Source of the DNA: Ligula intestinalis
Lineage: Eukaryota > Platyhelminthes > Cestoda > Diphyllobothriidea > Diphyllobothriidae
Direction: 5' to 3'
NCBI GenBank assembly: GCA_036362985.1
Contig: JAYGXS010000010.1
Coordinates: 7,384,880-7,448,879 of the forward strand
DNA length: 64,000 nt
Program-made: the position numbers and the translations under genes
Shown: in pieces, positions 54,300 to 64,000 of the stretch
Layout: every line of letters begins with the position of its first letter
How positions within the stretch are numbered: position 1 is the first letter of the stretch
Notes under the pieces: generated by a model
What the model was told of the DNA's origin: nothing
The model's database searches: none
What the model saw: only the letters and a program-made list of their open reading frames with translations

Positions 54300-55424
54300 T
54301 GTTATAACGATGTAAGATCTGACGTGTGTCACCGTCGAATTACGCCCTGTTAAAACCCTTTTTGCACGATGTGATCATCGAGGGCCTGTTGTAACTGTAA
54401 AAAATTGTTGTCTGTCAATTGTTGTAACAGAAATACGCATGGTGGAATGCGCGTCACCCATGCTTGTACTGAGCTGCATGATAGTCAGCGATTGTTCTGT
54501 GGAAATGTGTTTGGTGGATTGAGCCTCACTCATGCTTGTTATGTCTTGATTTTGCTGCCTAATGGTCAGCATTTGTTCTGCGGAAATACGCATGGTGGAA
54601 TGAGCATCACCTATGCTTGAAATGTGCTTCATGAGAGTCAGCCATTTTCCGCGATGATAGAAATGGCGAGTCCTCCGAAACTCAATTGTATGGGAGACAA
54701 CTGGTAGTATCGCCAATGACGTAAAGACTCCAACGCCGTGTGATTGCTGTTGCGATCATGACACTGTCGTAGAACAGCAATTGCTCCGCGAAAATACACA
54801 TTTTTAAATATGCGTCACATATTGTTGTAACATGTAGGGGAACAATTTCACCTGCAGTGTTATAACGACGACGCTTTGAGTTGTAACGGTGACATCTGAC
54901 GTGTGTCACCATTGAATTACGCCCTGTTGAAATCCCACAAGGACTGTTGCCGCTGGTTGATCTCCAGTACGCTCTTTGTTCCGCTTCGGAGGCAAGCCCC
55001 AACATTAGGAGCGGACTGGTGTCACCTCATGTCCGCTGTTGCAGCTCTGCCTCTCAAGGTTGACATTGGCTTATAAGAGATTGTCTGCGCGTTCCCTTGT
55101 AGCCTGGTAAGCCCGTGTGCGTGCGTGTGTGCGGTCGAAGGTCATTGTGTGTGGATAGGCATCGCTTGTATGCGGCCAGAGCTAACAAACAAAGACATTT
55201 GGCTAAGCCCAACGCCTCAGGAAGACTTCCAAATGTTGCTAGCACTTGGTCTGGCTAATATCCATCCAAGTTTGTGTGGACAGTCATCGTGCGGGCATAA
55301 TCTCCACGAATGCATATGACCTTGAAAGCGGTCAGAGTGAACGAACAAAGACAGTTGGCTAGGCGTGATGCCTCAGAAAGGTCTCCAAATGTCGCCAGCA
55401 TTTATTCAGGCTATACTCCTAACA
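54300..55424. mobile_element. LTR-1, long form (solo LTR) with 5-bp target duplication
   Basis: Begins TGTTATAACGA and ends CTCCTAACA (TGTTA…TAACA, the TG…CA signature with a 5-bp inverted repeat). Flanked by GTGAC (54295-54299) and GTGGC (55425-55429), a 5-bp duplication with one change, inside a PLE-B copy. It contains a second TGTTATAACGACG at 54858, a tandem minisatellite (54425-54660) and a ~155-bp internal duplication (55180-55260 and 55330-55410). No gag/pol, so a solo LTR or a non-autonomous element. Confidence 0.75.
54425..54660. repeat. Minisatellite inside LTR-1
   Basis: About three units of ~80 bp containing ATGGTGGAATG.GC.TCAC, ATGCTTGTA and GTCAGC.ATTGTTCTG.GGAAAT, with ~80% similarity by eye. 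Absent from the short form at 49233-49831. Confidence 0.6.
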
Positions 55425-55794
55425 GTGGCAACCGTGCGAGTCACGAGTTACTTGAGGCATGGTTCACGGATCCCTGTTTCTTAAACAATTACAATGACCC
55501 ACTCAATCCATTGTCGGTGCTCGCGCTCAATTTGGCTGAGGCAAATCTGAAGTACGAATACGCACAGGCCAACACATTGTCTAGTACCAGAGCCAGAGAG
55601 TAAAATCGCGGAGTATTCATCACACCCAGTTCCACCAGAGAAGAGAAGATTTCAGCAGGTCACGACCTGCAATCCGACCGCCAAATCATTAGCCCACGCG
55701 TAGGCAATTATCTTGGATATGGGAGTCGCAATCTGTCATAGGTGTGCAGTATCACAGCCACCGTATGTTGTTAATACTGCTACCAATCCGTGGT

Positions 55795-56125
55795 GGATTT
55801 CGAAATGTGAGGCGAATAAATTATAGTGTCAGTGATAACATCTACTTATCAATTATTTACTGGTGCTCAAATGTTAATTTGTATGGAAAATTGAAGATAT
55901 TTTTTAAATTATTGAAGGTAAAAGCGGTGAGCAGAGTTGACTCTAAGACTGCGGTTGCGACTCGGTGGACGGTATGTTGTCGAATCTGCCCCTACGAGAG
56001 AGGTCGCTATTGTGTAAGACACAAGGTATTTCAATGACGAGCCTTTAATCCGCAGCGCAAAGATATCCTCGTACTTAATTCAATTTTAAGGTGTTATTCA
56101 TGCAGATTAACTTCTAAGATCACGG
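55795..56125. other. No recognised feature
   Basis: Plus-strand open frame 55744-56037, cysteine-containing, no domain recognised. Confidence 0.35.
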
Positions 56126-56129
56126 TTGC

Positions 56130-56560
56130 TCACCGGAATGTGGTTCTTTGTCTGCTGACATTGTGGACAACGGAGCCCGCAAGAACAGTAGGTGGTGGCA
56201 CGGAGACTTGACTCAAACTGGCAGTGTGGGTCGGAGGGACTGGCCCCAACGTCGATATTGAAGGCGTGATCATGGTAGACCGGGGAACCCCAAAAGCAGA
56301 AAAACTAATGCTTGAGGCATGGTACCCTGAGGGCACAACCAAACACTAATTGCTTCTAAGTTATGCCGAAATCCACACGGAGGACCAAGCAGCGAGCGTA
56401 GTAGAAAAACCAATCAGCCCATGGTCAACACACACAGCCACAACGTTTAATTGTTGATTGATAATGTCAGTTCATGGTTTGACAAATGACAGGCGACCCA
56501 ACTGTCCGAAACGTCAGCGGACAAGGAATCACATTCCGGTGAACAAAAATGAGCTATGAT
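56130..56560 (+). mobile_element. Penelope-like 3' end, third type (tentative)
   Basis: Plus-strand frame ending at the stop near 56349 reads NVDIEGVIMVD and RGTPKAEKLMLEAWYPEG, which fits the end of a PLE GIY-YIG domain (F.WD.V.I.DR…K..LEAWYS). A tail follows with a hammerhead-like block at 56488-56520: stem GACAG/CTGTC, then CGAAAC GTC AGCGG. The upstream core heptamer is degraded (CAAATGA). No GIY or YIG motif remains. Confidence 0.45.
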
Positions 56561-56836
56561 TCTAAGCCCGGAATTCATACTTTTGCAAATTTCAGATTAA
56601 ATTCCAGGGGGTTTGCGCGCGTGCTGGTCCTAATTTAAGTAGTCCTATGGATGCGCCGGATTGTGCCAGGTAACTAATGTTCTAGTTAGATTCATCCGCT
56701 CTCGTTTGCGCCATGACTGTCAACGCTCGTTGAGGCAATGTTTTGACGATAGAATTACAGCTACTTGTTACATTTAAGTAGGACATTTAACAACGCAGCT
56801 AAAAAGCCTAGCTTTTTTGTGGGAACAAGTACTAAC

Positions 56837-57114
56837 CGGACGCGAAGGGAGCATCGCCAGATGCCACACAGTTCTGGATATCCTGATAATCCGGTACGAC
56901 AGAAGTATTGTTAATTCCTTCACAGGAGCGTTTTTCTTCGACTGCATTTTGAAAGGTGACGTTCACTTTTCTCGGCCGCCTTGGTTGTAGACTGCACTCG
57001 TCGTCTTCCAACTTAACCACTGGGAACTTCAGAAATCGACATTCGGCCACAGGATCCGGTTCAGTTGTCAAAAAATCTTTGGCTGTCCAATGGCGCGGCA
57101 GAATATTTGCTATA
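56837..57114 (-). CDS. Candidate host exon, minus strand (phase 2/1)
   Basis: Acceptor CTCTATTGTACCAG and donor TCCG|GTTAGT enclose 278 bp open in one frame. It encodes an acidic, hydrophilic segment: ANILPRHWTAKDFLTTEPD, FLKFPVVKLEDDECSLQPRR, KVNVTFQNAVEEKRSCEG, VVPDYQDIQNCVASGD. No repeat match. It looks like an intracellular or regulatory region of a protein. Family not recognised. Confidence 0.4.
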
Positions 57115-57119
57115 CTGGT

Positions 57120-58220
57120 ACAATAGAGATCGATCGTAGAAATATAGTAGCTACAGTTTATTTACATCCACATAAATGCGTAACGGAATTATCATAAAGT
57201 TTCATAATAAAATTATAGCATAAAACATCTCTAAGCCTTATTTATTTCTGGACAGCAGAATTTTTACGACGCTGCTGTTCAAGCCGAGGTAGTTACATCC
57301 TCTTCATTGAGTAAGTACGTTTATTTGTGGTCGGCAATAAAAGGCCTGAATCAATTTCAGAGGTTTTTCAGGCACGCCCTCCAAAAATCATAGCCTTACA
57401 GAAAAAGATTTTGATAACTGACTTGGAGATCGCAATGAACTTTCAAGAAACTTTAAGTTATCGCTTGTTGAATACTGCAGCATTGCATTGTGATTCGTCG
57501 CAGTATGAAATTATGGTCGACGTGACATTCAACAAATCCCAACACAAACTAACTGCAAATTCATTGTCATCAGAATCTCCGCAGAGTTTTTAGAGGGTGG
57601 ATTTTTGGTAACAGTTACATCTCGGGCTCATTGTGTCAGGCAACAACCCCCAGCCTTCCACACTACGGTACCGGTGGTAGAACTAACACACACTGCAACT
57701 GCACCAAACTGCTTGGAGCAAAAATTGGCATCAACAAAGTAGATGGCAGAATTGTCGCGTGAAAAATTTTCTATTATTTTGTTTATTAGGTATGGTACAG
57801 GAATCTTCTCACTTTATGTTGTAATTCATCCGCAAAAATATATCGGGTTTTAATACCGGACCTCATATATAACGAGCAGATATGACTTTCTTTGTTAAAG
57901 ATAACTGAACTGTGTGTTTGAGATCACTTACGAGTTTTGATGAGCACCAGGGTATACTGATGGTACTCGGTTTAGGTCATCTTCTTGTGTAAGTTACGAA
58001 CGATGACCACTGTGCGTCCCGTAACTTTGAGGGCAGACGACTGGAACTTGCTCGTGAATGAGGTAATGATGATAGTGTATGCTGTACTGTACTCTTTCAG
58101 CATCCTGTGCCCGATGCGAAAACGTAATCAAGATTGCCAGACCCGAAATCAGTTCTATCGGCTCGCAAAGGTCAACGTCCCGCTCGCTCATGCCACATAC
58201 TACCCAACTCCATAGCCATA
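57120..58220. other. No recognised feature
   Basis: Open frames 57327-57593 and 57985-58215 (plus) lack recognisable domains. The ~50-bp stretch at 57715-57768 resembles 61638-61694. Confidence 0.35.
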
Positions 58221-58221
58221 C

Positions 58222-58663
58222 TGTTATAGCCAAGTTAGTTCGGCGTTGCCAGTAGTTATAGTCTGGTATTTCGAACCCGACTAATAGGTAGAAGAAGGCA
58301 AGGAGCGGTCCTGATAGGCAACGGTTTTATTCAACCGCACACAAAGACTGGGGGGGGGGGCTTGCGTGATTGTCCGGTCCTGTGTGTCGTGCCGGTCCGT
58401 CGGAGTCGTCCTTTAGCTTGTCTACTCCGGCATATTTATTCGGCTCTGGTCTCTCCAGATTATTCCTAGCGTATGGCCTGCTGCCAGACATTCTGGAATA
58501 ATCTTGACTACGCCCACAGCGCCTGCTATATGGGCGGTCGTCTGGCTTTCTTTGCTCACGACATATGCGTAGGCGTGGGCGTCTGGCATGTGGGCGTGCC
58601 GTACGCCGGGCGGTCCTTTTTGCCGACTGCCGTGAATGCACGGGGGCTCCGGCCTCCATAACA
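58222..58663 (-). mobile_element. Solo LTR (LTR-2), minus orientation
   Basis: Plus strand begins TGTTATAGCC and ends GGCCTCCATAACA: TGTTA…TAACA termini. Flanked by CATAC (58217-58221) and CGTAC (58664-58668), a 5-bp target duplication with one change. On the minus strand AATAAA occurs at about 58334-58329 and 58442-58437, giving a poly(A) signal and an orientation. 442 bp. Higher GC than its surroundings. Open frames on the minus strand inside it (58659-58327, 58814-58422) are not protein-like. No internal retrotransposon sequence flanks it. Confidence 0.65.
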
Positions 58664-58664
58664 C

Positions 58665-58826
58665 GTACCCTAAGCCCAACAACTCGTGAATAGGGAATGT
58701 GAGTTGGGGTGATGACCCGCGAGATGTGTTAATAGTCAGATAGTGGTTCATAAAGGGGAGATAAGGTGAATGCCACATGCCTGAATCTTCCCATGGCCGA
58801 GAACTGATAAGCAACTGTTATCTTAA
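58665..58826. other. No recognised feature
   Basis: Spacer between LTR-2 and the PLE-A element. Confidence 0.35.
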
Positions 58827-58830
58827 GAAG

Positions 58831-58890
58831 ATAAATTGGCAAACATACGTTTGTTTTCGATAAATTCTCGTCAGGCCTTTACATTTATAT
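58831..58890 (-). other. PLE-A terminal repeat with hammerhead-like block
   Basis: Minus strand: CCTGACGAG, AATTTATCG, AAAACAAACG, TATGTTTGCC. CTGACGA matches the hammerhead heptamer, GAAAA follows, and CAAAC/GTTTG forms a 5-bp helix III. Stem II (GA/TC) is very weak and no NUH triplet is clear. The same block, in the opposite orientation, forms the other end of the element (61318-61357). Confidence 0.35.
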
Positions 58891-59105
58891 GGTATGAATA
58901 AACTATGGTGGTCGGTGGACAGATGAAGTGTTCTCGTTGTCACTGTAGGGAGGAGGGGGAGCAAGGGGGGTGGGGGGAGGTTGGGGGAGTTGAGATCAAG
59001 GTGTCAATCTCTAGACGGCCCGGCGTCCAAGACCGCCGATAAGGTGTGCGTGGCTGGACTTGGGACTTGGTCGTCTCTGCGGGGGCCCGTTTCCGAGGCC
59101 TGTGG

Positions 59106-61306
59106 TCAGCTGTGGGTGGTCGTGTTACCTAGTTTCGCCCATGGCAACTGGGGTGCCACGGCGAAATTCTTTTGGGCACATAGCAGCGGTCTGCGTAGCC
59201 TGATGGCGGCCGCCTCTGCCGTCGCCAACAGACGCTGTCCGAGAAGTTTTGAGTAGCTTTAAGGCCCCTTCTAAATCACTCGGAAGGCCTCTTTGGCATC
59301 CACGCGATGGTTCGAGACTACCAGGTGCGCTAAGATTGAACTGTTTACACCTTTAAGTTGACCCTTCCCTAACCATGCGGGTATGTGTTCCCTTACTCTT
59401 TTGGACAAGCGCCGGCTCGTGCGACTAATATATCCTGCCCCACAGGAACAGATAAATGAATATATGCACATTGAGGTGGTCTGGGGTGGCAGTTTACCCT
59501 TAATCTCTCCGTATAGGATGGGAGTAGTCGATAGCAATACATGAGCGTTGGCTGCTGGGAGGTAGTTGCTACGGCTTCACTCAGGTGCCTCCTTAGTAGT
59601 TCGCTTGGTCCTTCCCCTTGAAATGGGACGCTGATGAAGATTCTTTTCTTCTCCACTGTTAATACTGAGGGCTTTTGGGGCCTTTCAGCCATGTTTTTAG
59701 CGATAAATTGATAAGGAAACCCGTTTTGTCGAGAAGCGCCTTCAACAATCTAAAGCTCCTCTTCAATGCTATCAGTCGAGAAAATTTTCTTCGCTCTTTG
59801 CGTCAAACACTGTACTAAATTGCGTTTGCAGTTCATCGATACGAAACTAGCAAAATTGATGCATTGCTCAGACCACGTCTTCTTGCGAAATACCCTACGT
59901 CGAATGCTCCCATCAGCTCTTTTACTCAATAGCACATCAAGGAATGGAAGCGATTCAGGCTGTTCTGCTTCTAGGGTAAATTTTATTGATTTGTGCGCAC
60001 GATTTACTGTATGCATTAGCGTTGATAAGTTGGTATGATCTGATGCAACTGCAAATATGTCATCTACGTACCGTGTATAGTACGTTAGCTTATTTATCTG
60101 GTGGCTAAGATGCGTAGCTTCTAGCTTGCCCATTAATATATTTGCTAGAAGTGGACCCAGGGGCAAGCCCATAGCAATTCTTTCAAATTATCTGTACAGA
60201 TTATTGTCAAGTAGGAACTGTACGTTCAACGTGCATTTTACCAATAATTCCTTCAGTGCAGTAACCGGCATTCCTATGTCCTGCTGAGTCAAGGTAATGA
60301 ATTCACAGATGTAGTCTATTCTTTCTGTGACCGGCACGTTCGTGAATAGGGACGAGACATCCAGTGAGAACATCATCATCCCGTTCAGGTCAAGGTCTAT
60401 CACGCCATCCACGAATTCGAAGGTGTCTCGGAGGCTGTGAGGTGCTATTTGACTCTGTATGGGTTTCAGCTTGTCTGCTAGCCATTTTGCTGTAGCATGG
60501 TATGGCGAGTTTCTCAGATCTAGGCTGGGACAAACGGGCACGCCATCTTTTCGAATCTTAGGCAGCCCGTATAGTCGAGGTATGTGCGTGCCAACGGGAC
60601 GAAGACTCTCTAAGTCATGTTCGCTTATGACGCCGTCCTTTTGAAGTCTTTTCAGACAATATGTCAGCTGGGTTTCAACCTCATCCGTGCGATCTTTATC
60701 CTTTTCTGTCTTGCTGAACTTTTTTTTGTCGGAAAAAATGGATTGCATTTTCGCAATTAAGTCTAACCTATCCATTAGAATAACGCCCGTTCTCTTATCT
60801 GGCCTCATTATTAGGATCGCCTTGTTCTGTCGGAGCTGTCTTAATTTCTGCACGTGGGCTTTTGTCAGCAGACCCCGATGATTTTGGCCACTGTTTAAGT
60901 ACTGATATGAACGGTTAGCTAGTGTAGACTTAAAGTGCTGCATACTCTCCGCTGACACTGGCTGAAGGTCATGTGTTTGATTAAGCAAGTTTTCAAACTG
61001 TATTTCCAGCTCAAGCTGGTTTGGTTTCTGGTGGAGACAGCAAAATTTTGGACCCAACGATAAGGCTTCTAGCGAGGTTTTATCAAGAGATACGGAGGAA
61101 TAGTTGTGTTCGTACCGACTTGGATCCTCAGGAAGCTTCGATTGTGGTCTGCATTCCTGTACACTACGAAGAAGAGAAGTTGTCTTGGCTTCTCCTCGCT
61201 TTTCTTCGATGGACTGCACATAATTCTCGAATTCCAGTCTTTCGTCTACGTTTAGGTGGTCAAGTGTGGCTGCACGTTGGAATAAGTGATGTCTGAGTTC
61301 TTCCAT
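59106..61306 (-). pseudogene. Penelope-like reverse transcriptase / GIY-YIG endonuclease
   Basis: The protein starts at ATG 61306 and runs in one frame to ~59550 with two in-frame stops, TAA at 60190-60188 and TAG at 59752-59750. It then shifts frame near 59540-59575 to the GIY-YIG part and, after further stops, ends near 59106 (APQLPWAKLG…). Counting from 61306: RPDK 168-171, YGLPK 246-250, motif A FSLDVSSLF 313-321. After the first stop come motif B (MGLPLGPLLANI, from 60172), the YVDD catalytic box (about 60070-60059) and LPFLDVLLS. Connector VEKKRIFISVPFQG (~59650). GIY-YIG: CIYSFICSCGAGYISRTSRR (YIG read as YIS). C-terminus RLLATAEAAAIRLRRPLL. Such enzymes prime reverse transcription at an endonuclease nick. 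Few lesions: a young pseudogene. Confidence 0.9.
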
Positions 61307-61359
61307 CCTTACGCGGCCGAGAATTTATCGAAAACAAACCTATGTTCGCAAATTTATCT

Positions 61360-62215
61360 CCTGAAATTTTCAATGGGAATTTTCGCAATGTTATCTGAAG
61401 GTTGGTTCGAGTCAGTGCGCCTGCTGTGGGGTGCCCCCTGACTGTGATGATAACACCAGCCGCGCTTTGAATGTCCTCCCCCGCACAATCACGCGAGGGG
61501 CTCTCCAGGCCTTAGCTGTTGGGCACAAACATCGAGCTCAGATGGACGAGAGATGAGCGGGAATGCGGTTGCTGCTAGGGAGCGTTGCCGATCACTTAAA
61601 ACCTAACTCGTGCTCAAACCACTTCACTAACCTACTTAGAGCAAACAATGAACATCAAAAAATTAGATGGCAGAACTGTCTCGTGAAAAATCGGGAGTTA
61701 TTGGTTGCTCACAAACCAATCAGGACACTCGTCCGATGCAAAGATTTATCAAGTGACTTTCAACGGACACTTTTTTCGTCTGTTGTTCTGCGTCATCGGA
61801 ACATCGAGAAAAATCATCCCAGCAAAACCAGCATATTCCTCCGATCACTTCGGTGGAGGACAAGGAGGCTTGTAAGCGCATATTCCCATAAGCTATGCTT
61901 ATCGCAAATCTAAGATGCATGCTTAAACCCTCAGATGTTGTTAAAGTATGGGAAATACCATACTTTTGTGATAAGCAAATTCTGGAAAATGTTATGACTT
62001 TAGTTAGACAGGAGAAGTTCTGCAACTCCCAAGCTATAGCTGGATACGGTACCAATTCCATAGTTAGCCTGAAGATGGTAAATGGCAGTACCTTGCGTGA
62101 AAAGGGCCTGTTAAACACTGGGGTAATCAAGCTTCACCCAGCGACTACAAGAGAGGCACATGGTAGACATAATCAAATTTGATGAATAAACTATCATCTA
62201 AGTGATACTATATTG
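61360..62215. other. No recognised feature
   Basis: Open frames 61563-61913 (plus), 61895-62182 (plus) and 62130-61720 (minus) are non-repetitive but have no recognisable domain. A small hairpin GTATGG…CCATAC lies near 61947-61964. Confidence 0.35.
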
Positions 62216-62219
62216 TCAC

Positions 62220-63960
62220 TATATTGCTACTTTGTCACGACTTAACTTCATGTTAGATATTTTGCTAGTATTAAAAAACACGTGTCTTTGACCATTCAGC
62301 TTACTTAAATAACCCCATATCGGTTACGACGGCATACTAGGCTAAAATTTCCTACATGCAAAACCAGACCACAGTGAAGCTGGGCAAGTACTTGCATTAG
62401 CAAATAAGCTTACTAGAATCAGCACTCATAGGAGTGGCAGGCTTCCTCTAGCAGCAGTATCCTAGCCCAAATTTCGTAAAATGTGACAGCAGCATTTAAT
62501 TTGCTTCATCAGCTACACATCATTATAATCAAGTTAAGCTTAAAATATACCTGGCTGGTACTCCATTACTCAGTTTAGACACAAGTATACCTATTAGTTT
62601 ACGCAGTCGAGTTTCTTAGTTTTGACTTGCTTAGCCGTGGTAGTGTAGTATAGTTCTCAAAGCCTAGTCTAAGCTTTGAGCCTATTGTGGTCTCAGCAAT
62701 ACTTTTCTTCTCTATTATCATACTTATAGCGGACCTAGTTAGAAATATTATGGCCTGACCTCTGGCAGATGATAGCGTCAGTGCTAGCACCAGTACTACT
62801 GTACTTCTTGTTGATATTGTGGGATAGGAGCCCAGTGCTGACTTAAACCAGCGCAATTTTCTGATAAATAATAGAGCCAGGTATAGTACCAGCAATGCTT
62901 TCACTCACATGAACACCTGGTTATCATTCTTGGAAATATCAGTAGCAGTTGCAGTCTTGGTTTCCAGAACTCTGGCTTAACAGCTACTGAAGTTGGGTAT
63001 TTACTCAAAATAGCTTCAATCCACGTTTAAACTCCCTGCTGGGATCAGGGGGATACGGGCAGACGTTCTGTAAATCTAAGCTACAGGTGAATACTGTATT
63101 AGGCCTGTAGGTAGTAGGTAAATGGCAAACTGCATGACATAAAGGCATGGTAGGACTTTTACATTATTTTACAAACACTCTATTATTATCCGAATGATAA
63201 TCACTATTGCCTCACAGAGATTGGGAGTGCATACTGTGCGCGACTCCTTCAAAGGCACACACAGGCAGTATTTATGGTATAACATCTACTGGCCTTAGTC
63301 AGCATGATAACAAGAAATGAGCACTTCTAGCATAGGCATGTATCTACAGCAGCGGTATTTTAGTCCATACAGCTTGATGGATAGAGTTGAGAGCGCAAAG
63401 ACGAAGGCAAACGCTGTTATGTTCAGGATCCCAAGCCTGTATTTACCCGGAATAGTAAACACAGATTCACAAGCCCTGTTGCGACCAAGAGGATATGAGC
63501 CCTAGCGTTGGCTTAATCGGTGCCACCTCTGACAAATGGTGGCGTCAGTGCCTGCACTAGTACAACTACACTTCTTGCCGAGATTAAGGGGATGTGAACC
63601 CAGTGCTGACTTAAATTCGCGTCACTTCTGACTTACAAAACAGTGATATTACCAGAAAATACTATCACCCAGCTAAACCCTTGTTACTAACATTATAAAT
63701 AAAAGTAGTGGTAGTAGCAGTACGACCCCTGGCTTCTTAGAGTCAGGCTAAACACCTACTATAGATGAGTGAGGGTAGACAGCGCAGAAGTACTTGCGCA
63801 AAGTCTACTGTCACTTAAGGCTAAGTAAACGGTGTTTCAGGCTGCTTTGGAGAAAACGGCTTCTGCCTGAAGCCTGCATCGGTCATCTCCACTTCTGTCT
63901 TGTAACCAGTCAAAGCGGGTAGGGTTAGAGTGGGGTAAATCGCAGCGTCTCTATTTTCAC
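62220..63960 (+). repeat. R5 repeat array, second locus
   Basis: Anchors as in 48410-50580: AATCAGCACTCATAGGAGTGGC (62416), ATGAGCACTTCTAGCATAGGCATG (63317), GATGGATAGAGTTGAGAGCG (63375), CACCTCTGACAAATGGTGGCGTCAG (63522), TGGGAGTGCATACTG (63221), and GAGTGAGGGTAGACAGCGC (63767). Unit lengths are uneven and partly inverted pieces may be present. The array probably continues past the window end. Confidence 0.55.
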
Positions 63961-64000
63961 TATACCTGATCACAGTCACCTGCTTTCGGGCAAATGGTGG

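Larger units (their letters stand above)
53890..55790 (+). mobile_element. PLE-B copy 7, split by an LTR insertion
   Basis: The left half ends at GGAGGTGAC (54291-54299) and the right half resumes at GTGGCAACCG (55425-55434). In uninterrupted copies the sequence is GAGGTGACAATCGGG, so the two halves are contiguous in the element and 1125 bp of foreign sequence lies between them. The right half reads NRASHELLEAWFTDP and then LNPLSVLALNLAEANL, then a degraded tail to about 55790. Confidence 0.75.
58831..61357 (-). mobile_element. PLE-A copy 1: near-complete Penelope-like retroelement
   Basis: About 2.5 kb on the minus strand with RT, connector and GIY-YIG regions. The ends are inverted repeats: 58831-58870 and the reverse complement at 61318-61357 match at 37 of 40 positions, ending in the shared CGATAAATTCTCG. 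A G-rich tail (58930-59100) follows the protein. Inverted flanking repeats are one known arrangement for Penelope elements and contrast with the direct repeats of the copy at 21640-22730. Confidence 0.85.

Noticed and set aside
57327..57593. 88-codon plus-strand open frame after a TTTCAG acceptor
   Set aside because: No domain, low-complexity C-terminus, no downstream support.
58327..58814. Overlapping minus-strand open frames of 110 and 130 codons
   Set aside because: GC-rich LTR sequence open in several frames; composition not protein-like.
1..64000. CRISPR arrays, bacterial operons, rRNA genes
   Set aside because: None seen; sequence character is that of eukaryotic, transposon-rich non-coding DNA.

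Overview
This is eukaryotic, intron-scale, AT-rich DNA dominated by decayed transposable elements. There are no bacterial-style operons, rRNA genes or intact full-length host genes. The load is mainly Penelope-like retroelements (PLEs) with GIY-YIG endonuclease ends, plus tRNA-like SINEs, Tc1/mariner and pogo remnants, and isolated LTRs. From general knowledge of such genomes this points to a flatworm, most likely a tapeworm of the Spirometra/Schistocephalus/Dibothriocephalus type. That assignment is inference; no species-diagnostic gene is visible.

Layout. 1-9 kb: fold-back repeat R1, a copy of dispersed repeat R2, a hammerhead-like motif near 2.65 kb, then several kb of AT-rich sequence containing R3. 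9-25 kb: a cluster of PLE fragments from three lineages (PLE-A, PLE-B, PLE-C) on both strands, interleaved with candidate host exons (10.23, 12.70, 14.53 and 24.08 kb, all plus strand) and an LTR primer-binding site at 16.18 kb. 25-31 kb: a second R1, an inverted R3, a PLE-A end and further candidate exons. 31-36 kb: a degenerate duplication of SINE plus R4, interrupted by PLE-B and R2. 36-46 kb: a (TAG)n tract with an assembly gap, a mariner remnant with clear terminal inverted repeats (TIRs) and TA duplication, a pogo/Tigger remnant, several SINEs and a third R1. 46-58 kb: candidate minus-strand exons, an R5 array with an LTR inserted in it, a 5'-truncated PLE-A with inverted terminal repeats, and a PLE-B split by a 1.1-kb LTR with a 5-bp target duplication. 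58-64 kb: a solo LTR, the best-preserved PLE (reverse transcriptase plus GIY-YIG, minus strand), and a second R5 array running off the window.

How it fits together. The only proteins recognised with confidence belong to mobile elements, and all are broken by stops, frameshifts or truncation. The candidate host exons are short, flanked by plausible splice sites, and some are phase-compatible (10.23, 12.70 and 14.53 kb). They could be exons of one or more large plus-strand genes whose introns are filled with these elements. I recognise no host product; one exon at 28.9 kb resembles part of a Tudor domain.

The most interesting signals are hammerhead-ribozyme-like motifs at several PLE-associated sites, the different flanking-repeat arrangements of PLE-A copies (inverted in two, direct in one), a 41-bp antisense tRNA-Trp match next to an LTR end, and nested insertions that give a relative chronology.
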